From the NCBI RefSeq assembly GCF_047971885.1, contig NZ_JBKEAE010000021.1, forward strand, positions 19,171 through 83,170: 64,000 nt of DNA. Reading direction: 5' to 3'. This DNA comes from Tropicimonas sp047971885 (GTDB taxonomy: Bacteria > Pseudomonadota > Alphaproteobacteria > Rhodobacterales > Rhodobacteraceae). A model generated the notes under the pieces. It saw nothing but the letters and a program-made list of their open reading frames with translations, searched no databases and was not told the DNA's origin. The position numbers and the translations under genes were made by a program. The number at the start of each line of letters is the position of its first letter. Positions within the stretch are counted from its first letter, which is position 1. This document shows positions 1 through 7,849 of this stretch, piece by piece.

Positions 1-2
1 CC

Positions 3-797
3 ATCGACCGGCAGAAAGCCACCGGCGCGCAGGCGATCTTCTGGCTGGATGCGAACCGCGCCCATGACGCGCAGCTTATCGCCTATGTGAAGCCCATCCT
101 TGAACGTGCCGGTGTTGCAGACAAATTCCGGATCATGGCACCGCGCGAGGCGACCCGCCTGACACTGGAGACCATCCGCAAGGGCGAGGACAGCATCGCC
201 ATCACCGGCAACGTGCTGCGCGATTACCTGACCGATCTGTTCCCGATCCTCGAACTTGGCACCTCGGCCAAGATGCTGTCGATCGTCAAGCTGATGCAGG
301 GCGGCGGCCTGTTCGAGACCGGTGCCGGCGGTTCGGCCCCCAAGCACGTTCAGCAGCTTGTCGGGGAAAACCACCTTCGCTGGGATTCGCTGGGCGAGTT
401 CTGCGCCCTGGGTGAGAGCTTCACCTTCCTCGCCGACACCAGGGGCAACGCCAGGGCGGCGGTGCTGGGCAAGGCGGTCGAGGATGCGACGACGCGGGTG
501 CTCGAGGATCAGCGCTCGCCCGGCCGCAAGGTCGGCCAGCCCGACAACCGCGATAGCCACTACTGGTTCGCCCGCTACTGGGCCGAGGAACTGGCCGCGC
601 AGACGGCCGATGCCGATCTGGCCGCGCATTTCGCGCCAATCGCCAACGCGCTGGCGGATGGCGAGGCGCAGATCGTCGCCGAGTTTGCCGCCGTTCAGGG
701 GCAGCCCGCCGATCTGGGCGGTTATTATCACGGCGATCCGGTCAAAATCGCCGCCGTGATGCGCCCCAGCGCAACGCTGAACGCGATTATCGGCTGA
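3..797 (+). CDS. icd: NADP-dependent isocitrate dehydrogenase, monomeric type (3' part)
   Basis: The C-terminal 264 residues of a monomeric isocitrate dehydrogenase, which converts isocitrate to 2-oxoglutarate and CO2 with NADP+ in the TCA cycle. The frame is open from base 3 to the TGA at 795-797, so the gene begins upstream of the window; the full protein is usually about 740 residues, so roughly a third is visible. Family-typical stretches are ITGNVLRDYLTDLFPILELG, GGLFETGAGGSAPKHVQQ and RDSHYWFARYWAEELA near the end. No internal start should be taken as the true one. A strong hairpin follows the stop. The monomeric enzyme is unrelated in size to the dimeric Icd of E. coli and is common in Rhodobacterales. 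Confidence 0.93.
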   Translation: MDRQKATGAQAIFWLDANRAHDAQLIAYVKPILERAGVADKFRIMAPREATRLTLETIRKGEDSIAITGNVLRDYLTDLFPILELGTSAKMLSIVKLMQGGGLFETGAGGSAPKHVQQLVGENHLRWDSLGEFCALGESFTFLADTRGNARAAVLGKAVEDATTRVLEDQRSPGRKVGQPDNRDSHYWFARYWAEELAAQTADADLAAHFAPIANALADGEAQIVAEFAAVQGQPADLGGYYHGDPVKIAAVMRPSATLNAIIG

Positions 798-820
798 TCC
801 CGTCTTCGCGAACCGACAGG

Positions 821-846
821 AAAGCGCCCGGAAATCCGGGCGCTTT
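821..846. terminator. Bidirectional hairpin terminator between icd and the reverse-strand metal operon
   Basis: A perfect 12-bp inverted repeat (AAAGCGCCCGGA / TCCGGGCGCTTT) with a 2-base spacer lies between the icd stop and the end of the convergent gene at 863. The A-tract and T-tract are part of the stem, as in bidirectional rho-independent terminators. Confidence 0.8.
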
Positions 847-862
847 CACGCTGGACGGGCCA

Positions 863-1342
863 TCAGTGGCCGTGGCCGGCATGGCTGTGCCGGTCGGCGT
901 CTGCCGCCTCGGTCTCGACATGCACCGCAAGCGTGCCGATGTCGAAGTCGAGGCCGGCTTCGAAAGCCTCGCCCTGCCGCAGGGGGCGGGTCAATCCGCT
1001 CAGCCGGATTGCGGCGGCGCCCGGCGCCAGAATCAGGGTCGTTTTCGGTGCAACCGGAATGCCGGGAAGCGCCACATGGCTTTCATTGCCGTTCTTCAGC
1101 CGAAAACCGACAAGCTCGCCACCTGTTGCGATTTCCGCCTGTCCGCCTTGCAGGGTTACCGTTTCGTCGCCGGTATTCTCGATCTCGACAAAGACAAGTG
1201 CATCGTCCTGCGAGGTTGCGCGGGTCCATGCGTGAATGGCGCGGATACCGCCCAGTTCCGAAAGGTGATCGGCATGATCGTCGTCGGCAAGGGCGCCCGG
1301 GGGCATCAGGGCAAGGGCGAGGCTGAAAGCTGCAAGTCGCAT
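863..1342 (-). CDS. PCuAC-like periplasmic metal-binding protein with His-rich ends
   Basis: A 159-residue secreted protein with a signal peptide (about residues 1-19, cleavage near ALA-DDD). The body resembles the PCuAC/DUF461 copper chaperone fold (HAWTRAT, VEIENTGDETVTL, then a VPLPIP-like ESHVALPGIPVAP and a terminal AAIRLSGLTRPLRQGE). In classical PCuAC the conserved ligands are a HxM pair plus two Met; here the place where HIMLMGL is expected reads AAIRLSGL, so the usual Cu(I) ligands look lost. Instead there are His clusters at both ends: DDDHADH (20-26) and HSHAGHGH (152-159). It is the last gene of a reverse-strand operon with an ABC exporter-type ATPase and permease. I infer a metal-binding role, more likely zinc than copper. 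GGAG lies 9 bases before the ATG. Confidence 0.72.
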   Translation of the reverse strand: MRLAAFSLALALMPPGALADDDHADHLSELGGIRAIHAWTRATSQDDALVFVEIENTGDETVTLQGGQAEIATGGELVGFRLKNGNESHVALPGIPVAPKTTLILAPGAAAIRLSGLTRPLRQGEAFEAGLDFDIGTLAVHVETEAADADRHSHAGHGH

Positions 1343-1363
1343 GGTCGATTTCTCCGGTGATTG

Positions 1364-2677
1364 TCAGGTGGACCGCAGGTCGGCGACGGGCGAGCGCCGC
1401 AGGGTCAGCGCGGCGGGAAGCAGTGCCAGCAGCACGCTCAGCGACAGAAAGGCCGCCACCATGTGCAATTCGGGCCAGCCGAGGCTCGCTTCGATCAGAA
1501 TGTCGGTCCGCTCGGAAACGACCTGCGAGATTGCCGCGCTTGCAACCATGCCGAGCACAAGCCCCAGCAGCGTTCCGGCGGCGATCAGCGTTGCGGCATA
1601 GCTCCAGACCAGCGCGAAGACGAACCGCCGGGGCGCCCCCAACGCCCGCAGCAGCGCCAGTCGCCGGGCGAACAGCCGCATCAGGATGAACAGCCCGGCC
1701 AGCACGCCAACCGCAACCAGAACCTGTGTCACGACGGCAAGCAGCGACATGACCTCGCGCACATCGCCAAGCAGCGAAAGCAGCCGCGCCAGCACCGAAC
1801 CGGGGAAGAACGCCATCGTCCGATCGGTGGTAAAGGCGGATTTCAGTGCATAATTGGCCCAGAGCGCCTCGGCCCGCACCAGCACGGCCGGGGTGCCGGG
1901 AAAGAACGCCGGATCGAAGGGTGGGCCGGGCGGACCGTTCCAGCCGTCGCTGTGCCCGTTGGGCAGGCCGTGTACCAGCCAGACACCTTCGACGGGAACG
2001 AGGATCGCCTTGTCCCACGGTGTTCCGGTGGGGAGCATGCGGCCGCTGACGCGATAGCTGAAGTCGCCGTGCGCGTCGTCTTCGGCCGCGTCGCCGTGTC
2101 CGTGCGCCGGCGTCAGCGTATCGCCGATGGCAAGCGGCACCCTTGCGCCGATTACCGCCTCGTCAATGGCGCCGAATACCACGCCTTCGGCCAGTTCGCC
2201 ACCCAGATGCGTCACGAACTGCGGCGTGGTGCCGACGACCGGCGATTCGTGCCAGCTGTCGCCAAAGGCGATCGGCGCGGCGAGATCGACGTTTTCGTGG
2301 CTGGCGATGGTCTCATAGGTTGGCCCGTCGAGCAGCGCCATGTCGGCCGGTTGCAGGTAGACGGCCGCCAGCATGACAGTGACCTCGCTGCCCGGCGCGG
2401 CGACGATCAGGTCGAACCTGTCGGCGGCCATCGCGGTGCCACGGCGCAGACCGCGCTCCTGCGCCAGCAACCCGGTGCCGATGGCGACGGAAACGGCGAT
2501 CAGCGCAACAAAGGTCAGCGAGACCCAGAGGTGCCGGCGCAGCAGACCCGCCAGCAGCCCCCAGGGCGTATATCCGCGCAGCGTGACCAGACCGGCCAGT
2601 ACGGCGGGTGTGAGCAGGGCGAGGAACAGGCCGAAATCCTGAAGCCAGACCGGCAGCGATACCCAGAAATCAGCCAT
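1364..2677 (-). CDS. MacB/LolCE-like (FtsX-type) ABC transporter permease
   Basis: A 437-residue inner-membrane protein with an N-terminal membrane segment (about 12-32), a second (52-72), a long periplasmic domain (75-320), then a cluster of segments typical of the FtsX domain (about 325-350, 375-400, 412-432), ending in RRSPVADLRST as such permeases do. The periplasmic domain carries a His/Asp-rich loop, AHGHGDAAEDDAHGDF at 191-206, which suggests contact with a metal or with a metal-binding partner. The ATG at 2677 overlaps the end of the ATPase gene by 8 bp and has GGAGG upstream; an earlier in-frame ATG at 2710 would add 11 residues. It pairs with the ATPase at 2670-3383. The substrate is not known; LolCDE-type lipoprotein extraction or MacB-type mechanotransmission are the family models. 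Confidence 0.8.
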   Translation of the reverse strand: MADFWVSLPVWLQDFGLFLALLTPAVLAGLVTLRGYTPWGLLAGLLRRHLWVSLTFVALIAVSVAIGTGLLAQERGLRRGTAMAADRFDLIVAAPGSEVTVMLAAVYLQPADMALLDGPTYETIASHENVDLAAPIAFGDSWHESPVVGTTPQFVTHLGGELAEGVVFGAIDEAVIGARVPLAIGDTLTPAHGHGDAAEDDAHGDFSYRVSGRMLPTGTPWDKAILVPVEGVWLVHGLPNGHSDGWNGPPGPPFDPAFFPGTPAVLVRAEALWANYALKSAFTTDRTMAFFPGSVLARLLSLLGDVREVMSLLAVVTQVLVAVGVLAGLFILMRLFARRLALLRALGAPRRFVFALVWSYAATLIAAGTLLGLVLGMVASAAISQVVSERTDILIEASLGWPELHMVAAFLSLSVLLALLPAALTLRRSPVADLRST

Positions 2678-3383
2678 CGTCGCGCCCTCCTTCGGGCTGC
2701 AACACGCCATCGATCACATCGAGGATGCGATCCGCCCGGTGGTGAAAGTGCACATCGTGAGTTACGGCGATCAGCGTTCGCCCGTCGTCGCGCGCCAGTG
2801 CCGTCAGATCGTCGATCAACCGGTCGGCGGCTCGCCGGTCGAGGCTGGCCGTGGGTTCGTCGGCGAGGATGATCGCCGGGTTTCCGGCAAGCGCGCGTGC
2901 CACCGCAACCCGCTGGCGCTCCCCGCCCGAGAAGGTGGCAATATTGCGTTCCACGCTCTTCGAGAGGCCCAGCCGTTCGAGTTGTGCACGCCCCGAGGCG
3001 AGCAGGGACGCGCGCTCGGTCCGGGGCGAATAGGCGGCGGCGAGGGTGGCGTTCTGAATGGCGGAAAGTTCCTCGAACAGATGGTGTTCCTGAAAGATGA
3101 AGCCGATATGCCGGCGCCGAAACGCGGTGCGCGCCGCATCGCCAAGACCGTCGAGGCGCGTCTCGCCCCAGCGTACCTCGCCGCTCGCGACCGGCAGCAA
3201 CCCGGCCAGCACATGCAGCAGGGTCGATTTGCCGGCACCCGAGGGGCCACGGACGACAACCGCTTCGCCCGGCGCGATGTCGAGCCTGCCGGCGCGCAGG
3301 ATCGGGCGCCCGTTGTCGGCTTTCACGGTGAGGCCCGCAACCCGCAGGGCGAGGCGCGCGCTGGCGTTCATATCCACAGCCAT
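2670..3383 (-). CDS. LolD/MacB-like ABC transporter ATP-binding protein
   Basis: A 237-residue ABC ATPase with Walker A GPSGAGKS, the LolD/MacB-type FIFQEHHLFEELSAIQN segment, signature FSGGERQRVAVARAL and Walker B IILADEP followed by the switch His in VTHDVHF. It energises the FtsX-type permease encoded next. The gene begins 5 bp after the CPFC-motif protein gene ends and overlaps the permease start by 8 bp, so the four genes read as one translationally coupled operon. A C-terminal HFHHRAD stretch is unusually His-rich, but this is a weak observation. It could be annotated as lolD by similarity, but the surrounding genes differ from a LolCDE locus, so I give no symbol. Confidence 0.87.
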   Translation of the reverse strand: MAVDMNASARLALRVAGLTVKADNGRPILRAGRLDIAPGEAVVVRGPSGAGKSTLLHVLAGLLPVASGEVRWGETRLDGLGDAARTAFRRRHIGFIFQEHHLFEELSAIQNATLAAAYSPRTERASLLASGRAQLERLGLSKSVERNIATFSGGERQRVAVARALAGNPAIILADEPTASLDRRAADRLIDDLTALARDDGRTLIAVTHDVHFHHRADRILDVIDGVLQPEGGRDDG

Positions 3384-3388
3384 TGTGG

Positions 3389-3817
3389 TCAGGTGCCCGA
3401 AACCGTCGCGTCCACCAGCCGCACCATGCTGAGAAACCCGGTATCAGGGTCCTTGTATGCGCCGGTCTCCAGCGTGCCCGAGGTGACGATCTTCACGTTG
3501 AACGGTTTCACATCGACCACCCGCTTGGTGTAGATTGCCAGAATGTCGTTCGGCCATTCGGCCTCGGTCTCGCAGAACGGGCAGACGGCCATCGGCTTTT
3601 TCGTCAGCACGAAGAACGTGCTTTCCGCCTTGAGCGGCGGCGCCATGAACCCCTCGACCCGGATGCGCGTGCCTTCGGCGGACCGGGCGAGCGGGGAGAG
3701 GCTCAGGTTCTTGTTGTAGAGATCGCGTATCTTGATGAGGTCGTCCCCGGCGGCGCGCAGTGCGCCGGGGGCGAGGGGGAGCAGGGCGGACAGGGCAAGG
3801 AACTGGCGGCGTTTCAT
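3389..3817 (-). CDS. Small Tat-exported protein with CPFC motif (DUF3299-like)
   Basis: A 142-residue protein with a twin-arginine signal (KRRQFLAL at the N-terminus, hydrophobic core to about residue 20). The mature part is a compact beta-rich domain: TRIRVEGFMAPPLKAES, FFVLTKKPMAVCPFCETEAEW, then a conserved GFLSMVRLVDA end. The paired cysteines in CPFC could bind a metal or form a redox pair. The GFMAPPL and STFFVLT blocks recall the DUF3299 group of periplasmic proteins found beside LolCDE-like ABC transporters. It is the first gene of the reverse-strand operon, so it probably shares the metal-related role of the downstream PCuAC-like protein. No strong Shine-Dalgarno is visible before the ATG. 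The exact family name is uncertain. Confidence 0.65.
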   Translation of the reverse strand: MKRRQFLALSALLPLAPGALRAAGDDLIKIRDLYNKNLSLSPLARSAEGTRIRVEGFMAPPLKAESTFFVLTKKPMAVCPFCETEAEWPNDILAIYTKRVVDVKPFNVKIVTSGTLETGAYKDPDTGFLSMVRLVDATVSGT

Positions 3818-4063
3818 CTGATACTCGATCTGATTTGGCTCTGATGGCGAGCGAGTCGGGCGACGGACGCGGGTGACGGGCTGGGGCGGAACTCTCCTTT
3901 TTGGGGTATCGCACAGTCTAGTCCGGGTTCATGCGCCAGTCCAGCCAGAGGATTTCGCGGGCGTTCTATCCGATTGAATATATTTCTATAATACCGGAAT
4001 TGACAGCATGTGCCGGCGGCGGGTTTGTCTTTTCCAACTGCGCGGAGTGCGATTATAACGGTT

Positions 4064-4084
4064 TTGTGACAGAGGAGGTCACAA
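4064..4084. promoter_or_regulatory. Dyad TTGTGAC-N7-GTCACAA before the alkaline phosphatase gene
   Basis: The 329-bp divergent gap 3818-4146 contains an AT-rich stretch (about 3970-3995) and a TATAAC hexamer at 4054-4059. Five bases after that hexamer is a perfect 7+7 inverted repeat with a 7-base spacer that includes a GGAGG-like core. It could be a repressor operator at the transcription start or a leader hairpin. It is not a match to the Pho-box direct repeat, and its spacer is too long for a CRP/FNR site. Nothing else clear is seen in this gap. Confidence 0.5.
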
Positions 4085-4146
4085 CCGTCGCGCGACCGGC
4101 AAAACGCTGCCGGTGGTGCGGATCGATTGCAATGGAGGACACCAGA

Positions 4147-5655
4147 ATGAGAAAGACAACCACAGCGAAACCGCTGGCATGTTCGCTCGCGGTGCTGGCG
4201 GCTGCCGCCGTTCTGCCTGCTGCGGCGCGGGCGGACACGGACAACGCGTGGTATCAGGCCGGTCAGGCCGAGATTCAGGCGAAGCTCGCGCGCCAGCCGA
4301 TCACCGCCAGGGCGAAGAACGTCATCCTGTTTGTCGCCGACGGCAACGGGGTTTCGACCAATTACGCAACCCGGATCTTTCAAGGCCAGCGCAACGGCGG
4401 ATACGGCGACGAAAACGTCATGGCAAAGGAGGCGCTGCCCTATCTCGCCCTTTCCAAGACCTATAACACCAATGCGCAAACGCCGGATTCCGCCGGAACC
4501 GCCGTTGCCTTCATGACCGGCATCAAGACCAAGTCGGGCGTGATCGGCGTGGACGAGACACTGCGCCGGGGCGAATGCGCCGATGTCGAGGCGGCAAGGA
4601 TCGATTCCATCGGCGATGTGGCGGCGGAGATGGGAAAATCGGTTGGTATCGTGACCACGGCGCGGGTGACGCACGCAACGCCTTCGGCTGTCTACGCCCA
4701 TGCCGCCAACCGCGATTTCGAAGCCGATTCCGACCTGCCCGAAGGGTGCGAGGTGCCCGATATCGCGGTGCAGCTTGCCGAGAATATCCAGTCGGGCACC
4801 GTCGATCTGGCGATGGGCGGCGGCCGGCGCGCCTTTGTTCCCGCCGATTTCGAGGACGACGAGGGGAAGGCGGGAAAGCGCAACGACGGGCGAAACCTGG
4901 TCGATGAACTCAGGCAGGCGGGCGTGCAGTATGTCTGGAACGACGAAACGCTTGCCGGGCTGAACATGGATTACTCGGCACCGCTGCTGGCCCTGTTCGA
5001 AAGCTCGCACATGTTCTACGAGCATGACCGCGCCGGCGAGCCGTCGATCGTTCAGATGACCGAAGCCGCGATCGACTATCTTTCGCACAACGATCAGGGG
5101 TATTTCCTTCTGGTCGAAGGGGGCAGGGTGGATCACGGCAACCATGACGGCAACGCCTATCGCGCCCTGTCCGACGGCGTGGCCTTTGACGAGGCTATCG
5201 CCCGGGCGGTGGAACTGACCGACGAGCAGGACACGCTGATCGTCGTCACCGCCGATCACGGGCATGCGATGTCCTTCAACGGCTATTGCGGGCGTGGCTC
5301 GCCGATCGAGGGGCTGTGCCACCAGATCGACGATGCCGGCGAGAAATATATCGAAGAGCCCAACCTCGCCGACGACGGCAAGCCCTATACCGCCATCGGT
5401 TACATGAACGGTGTCGGCTCGGTGCTGGTCAGGCAGGCGGACGGAAGCTATTTCGGCACGCGGCCGATCCTGACGCAGGAAGAGGCCACCGACCCCGATT
5501 TCGTCCAGCAGGCGATGCTGCCGCTTCCCTCGGAAACCCACTCGCCCGCCGATGTGGCGATTTATGCGCGCGGGCCGTGGGCGCACCTGTTCGACGGAAC
5601 GGTGGAGCAGAGCTACATTTATCATGTGATGCGCCATGCCTTCGAGGCCGAATAA
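4147..5655 (+). CDS. Periplasmic alkaline phosphatase (PhoA superfamily), copy 1
   Basis: A 502-residue secreted phosphomonoesterase of the PF00245 family, releasing phosphate from organic phosphoesters in the periplasm. Signal peptide about 1-29 (ARA-DTD). Visible active-site blocks: metal-binding Asp65 in VADGNGVS, the nucleophile Ser115 in QTPDSAGTA, HATP in the middle, VEGGRVDHGNHDG, VTADHGHAMSF and the terminal ETHSPADVAIYARGPWAHLF with the last metal His. ATG 4147 is chosen because GGAGG sits 8 bases upstream; an in-frame ATG at 4132 would overlap that site. It converges with a second, clearly related phosphatase at 5741-7240; the two share block order and C-terminal sequence, so they look like an old duplication in inverted orientation. 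Confidence 0.92.
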   Translation: MRKTTTAKPLACSLAVLAAAAVLPAAARADTDNAWYQAGQAEIQAKLARQPITARAKNVILFVADGNGVSTNYATRIFQGQRNGGYGDENVMAKEALPYLALSKTYNTNAQTPDSAGTAVAFMTGIKTKSGVIGVDETLRRGECADVEAARIDSIGDVAAEMGKSVGIVTTARVTHATPSAVYAHAANRDFEADSDLPEGCEVPDIAVQLAENIQSGTVDLAMGGGRRAFVPADFEDDEGKAGKRNDGRNLVDELRQAGVQYVWNDETLAGLNMDYSAPLLALFESSHMFYEHDRAGEPSIVQMTEAAIDYLSHNDQGYFLLVEGGRVDHGNHDGNAYRALSDGVAFDEAIARAVELTDEQDTLIVVTADHGHAMSFNGYCGRGSPIEGLCHQIDDAGEKYIEEPNLADDGKPYTAIGYMNGVGSVLVRQADGSYFGTRPILTQEEATDPDFVQQAMLPLPSETHSPADVAIYARGPWAHLFDGTVEQSYIYHVMRHAFEAE

Positions 5656-5696
5656 CCTGTAACCTGCGACCGGCGGCCCGACCGGCGGCGGAAGAA

Positions 5697-5720
5697 GGGG
5701 CCCGGCAGCCGCCGGGCCCC
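5697..5720. terminator. GC-rich hairpin between the two convergent phosphatase genes
   Basis: A perfect 10-bp stem (GGGGCCCGGC / GCCGGGCCCC) with an AGCC loop lies in the 85-bp gap where both phosphatase genes end. There is no long T-run, but position and stem strength fit a shared terminator. Confidence 0.55.
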
Positions 5721-5740
5721 GTTCGTTCCGGACCTGCGGA

Positions 5741-7240
5741 TTACTCGGCGTTCACCGCGTGGTTCATCACGTGAAAGATCATGTTCTGTTCGATGGTGCC
5801 GTCGAACAGGTGCGCCCACGGACCCTTGGCATAAACCGCGACATCCTCGCCCGAGTGGGTTTCCGACGACAGCGGGACCAGCGCCTGCTGCACATAGTCG
5901 ATGTCGGTGGCCTCGTCCTGCGTCAGTTCGGGGCGCGAGCCGGAATAATCGTTGCCGCCTTCCTGCTGCCTGAGGACCGAACCGACGCCGTTCAGGTAGC
6001 CGATCACCGTATAGGGCTTGCCGTCGTCGCCCAGAAGTGGCTGATCCGAATGCTCGACGCCCGTCTGCGCCACACCGTAGCACAGGCCGAGGATCGGCGT
6101 GCCCCGCCCGCAATAGCCGTTGAAGGCTATGGCGTGCTCGTGGTCGGCGGTGACGATGATCAGCGTATCCGCATCGTCGGTCATCTCGTCGGCGACCCTG
6201 ATCGCGTCGGCAAAGGCCACACCGTCGGTCAGGGTGCGATAGGCGTTGCCGTCGTGATTGCCGTGGTCGACGCGGCCGGCCTCTACCTCGAGGTAGAAGC
6301 CGTTTTCGTTATGCGACAGGGCCTCGATGGCCGCTCTGGTCATCTCGGCCAGCGAGGGCTCGTCTTCCTCCGCGCGGTCGGCTTCGTATTCCATGTGGCT
6401 GGAATTGAACAGGCCGAGGATCGGCGCCGAACCGTCGAGGGTCAGGTTGCTGAAGCTCTCGGTGTTCCAGGCATATTGCACGCCGAGGCCCCTGGCGCGC
6501 TCGATAAGGTTGCTGTCGTCGGTGCGGCGGCCCTCGCCGCCGTCTTCGGTCGCCACGCCTTCGGGGGCAAAATACCGGCTGCCGCCGCCCATGGCCAGAT
6601 CGATCACGCCGGCTTCCATCTGGTCGATGAGCTGGGTGGCGATGTCCTTGCTGTCGGTGCAGCCTTCGGGAACTTCGCCCTCCCAGTCGCGGTTGGCGGT
6701 CTTGGCATAGACGCCAGCCGGCGTGGCATGGGTGATGCGTGCGGTCGAAACCGTACCGACCGATTTTCCCGCCGCCGCGACGATCTCGGCAAAGGTGGTC
6801 AGGCGGTTACCTGACTCGGTCGTGCAATCGTCGTGAATCGCGTTTTCGCCGAGATTGATCAGGTTGAACCGCTGCTTGACGCCGGTATTCATCGCACCGG
6901 CGGTCGGGGCGCTGTCCGGGGTCTGGGCGTTGATGTTGTAGGTCTTGACCAGCGCAAGGTTCGGGAACGCCTCTTGCGGCTGAACGTAGTCCTCGCCCAG
7001 CCCGCCCGCCGCCTGACCGGAGAACAGGCGGATGGCATAGTTCGTGCCCACGCCGTTACCGTCCGCAACGAGAAGAATCACGTTTCTGGCGCGATTCGTG
7101 TTGGGCTGGCGGACAACCATCTGCTGAATGTGCGCCTGCGCATCGGTGTACCACTTGCTGCCGGCCTGCGGCAGGTCCTGCGCCAGCGCGGAGGTGGCCA
7201 GGAGCGCGGCAAGCATGCTGAGAGAAGTCATGGTCTTCAT
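5741..7240 (-). CDS. Periplasmic alkaline phosphatase (PhoA superfamily), copy 2
   Basis: A 499-residue paralogue of the 4147-5655 protein. Signal peptide about 1-20 (ALA-QDL). Asp60 lies in VADGNGVG and the nucleophile Ser110 in AQTPDSAPTAG; the metal-site blocks VEAGRVDHGNHDG, VTADHEHAIAF and ETHSGEDVAVYAKGPWAHLF are intact, so both copies should be active. One block differs: VTADHGH in copy 1 is VTADHEH here. ATG 7240 is chosen because it starts the signal peptide and has GGGGAAA upstream; the frame stays open another 70 codons upstream, across the tRNA-His gene, which is clearly not coding. The gene sits 168 bp downstream of tRNA-His on the same strand and could be reached by readthrough. 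Confidence 0.92.
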   Translation of the reverse strand: MKTMTSLSMLAALLATSALAQDLPQAGSKWYTDAQAHIQQMVVRQPNTNRARNVILLVADGNGVGTNYAIRLFSGQAAGGLGEDYVQPQEAFPNLALVKTYNINAQTPDSAPTAGAMNTGVKQRFNLINLGENAIHDDCTTESGNRLTTFAEIVAAAGKSVGTVSTARITHATPAGVYAKTANRDWEGEVPEGCTDSKDIATQLIDQMEAGVIDLAMGGGSRYFAPEGVATEDGGEGRRTDDSNLIERARGLGVQYAWNTESFSNLTLDGSAPILGLFNSSHMEYEADRAEEDEPSLAEMTRAAIEALSHNENGFYLEVEAGRVDHGNHDGNAYRTLTDGVAFADAIRVADEMTDDADTLIIVTADHEHAIAFNGYCGRGTPILGLCYGVAQTGVEHSDQPLLGDDGKPYTVIGYLNGVGSVLRQQEGGNDYSGSRPELTQDEATDIDYVQQALVPLSSETHSGEDVAVYAKGPWAHLFDGTIEQNMIFHVMNHAVNAE

Positions 7241-7407
7241 AGGATTTCCCCGTTGAACTGATGAAGGCCAGCTAATCGGCGGATGTAACGGTAACGCGTC
7301 GCCCCGATGAAGGTTCGGAGAAATCCGCAGGCTTGTGCGGCACGGGGGAAGAAGACCGGCAAATACCGATCCGGCGCGCGACAATTGCCAGATTCTGCGG
7401 GATTCGG

Positions 7408-7484
7408 TGGTACCGCCTCCCCGGCTTGAACGGGGGACCTCTGGATCCACAATCCAGCGCTCTAACCAACTGAGCTAAGGCGGC
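7408..7484 (-). tRNA. tRNA-His (GTG), alphaproteobacterial type without G-1
   Basis: A full cloverleaf on the reverse strand, 77 nt with an encoded CCA. The anticodon loop reads TTGTGGA between the paired CTGGA and TCCAG; D-arm TTAGCTCAGTTGGTTAGAGC and T-loop GTTCAAG are standard. The acceptor stem is GCCGCCT paired with AGGCGGT, giving a G1:U72 wobble, discriminator A73, and a T (not G) at the genomic -1 position. Most bacteria have G-1:C73 in tRNA-His; loss of both is known in a clade of Alphaproteobacteria with a divergent HisRS. Confidence 0.96.
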
Positions 7485-7654
7485 ACAGGGCGGTCGTTTA
7501 CTCCGGGCGAGGGCAGGGCGCAAGACCCGACAGCCTGCCGGGGCAGGTTTTCCTGCGGGTCGGCCATATGGCGGCAGGCGCATATGCCGATCGCAGGCGC
7601 TTGCCCAGCCCGCCGCACCGCGCTACGCAATCGTCAACCTGAAAGGAGCGGGCC

Positions 7655-7849
7655 ATGGGTATCAACAAGGAAAGCGACGTTTCGGCGAACCTGCAGATCG
7701 GGCCGACGACCCTTGGCATGGTGCGTATCTATATCGAGGCCGACGGCGTGGATCTGCCGCTCGATTTCGAGCCCGAAGAGGCCGAGGACATCGCCGAGGA
7801 ACTTCGCGCCGCTGCCGAACGGGCGCGTGCGATGACGATGAAGAAATAA
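7655..7849 (+). CDS. Small conserved acidic protein (DUF6324-like)
   Basis: A 64-residue cytosolic protein starting at an ATG with AAAGGAG 8 bases upstream. Sequence blocks NLQIGPTTLGMVRIYIEADG and the acidic helix FEPEEAEDIAEELRAAAERA suggest a small beta-hairpin plus helix fold. I recall this type as a short conserved protein of Rhodobacterales (DUF6324), but the family name is from memory and the function is unknown. Its TAA stop (7847-7849) abuts the stop codon of the convergent mmcB gene with no base in between. Confidence 0.7.
   Translation: MGINKESDVSANLQIGPTTLGMVRIYIEADGVDLPLDFEPEEAEDIAEELRAAAERARAMTMKK

Noticed and set aside
4021..4060. Pho box for the alkaline phosphatase gene
   Set aside because: A TTGTC element is present but the required second repeat at the 11-base period is not. 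Only the non-Pho dyad is clear.
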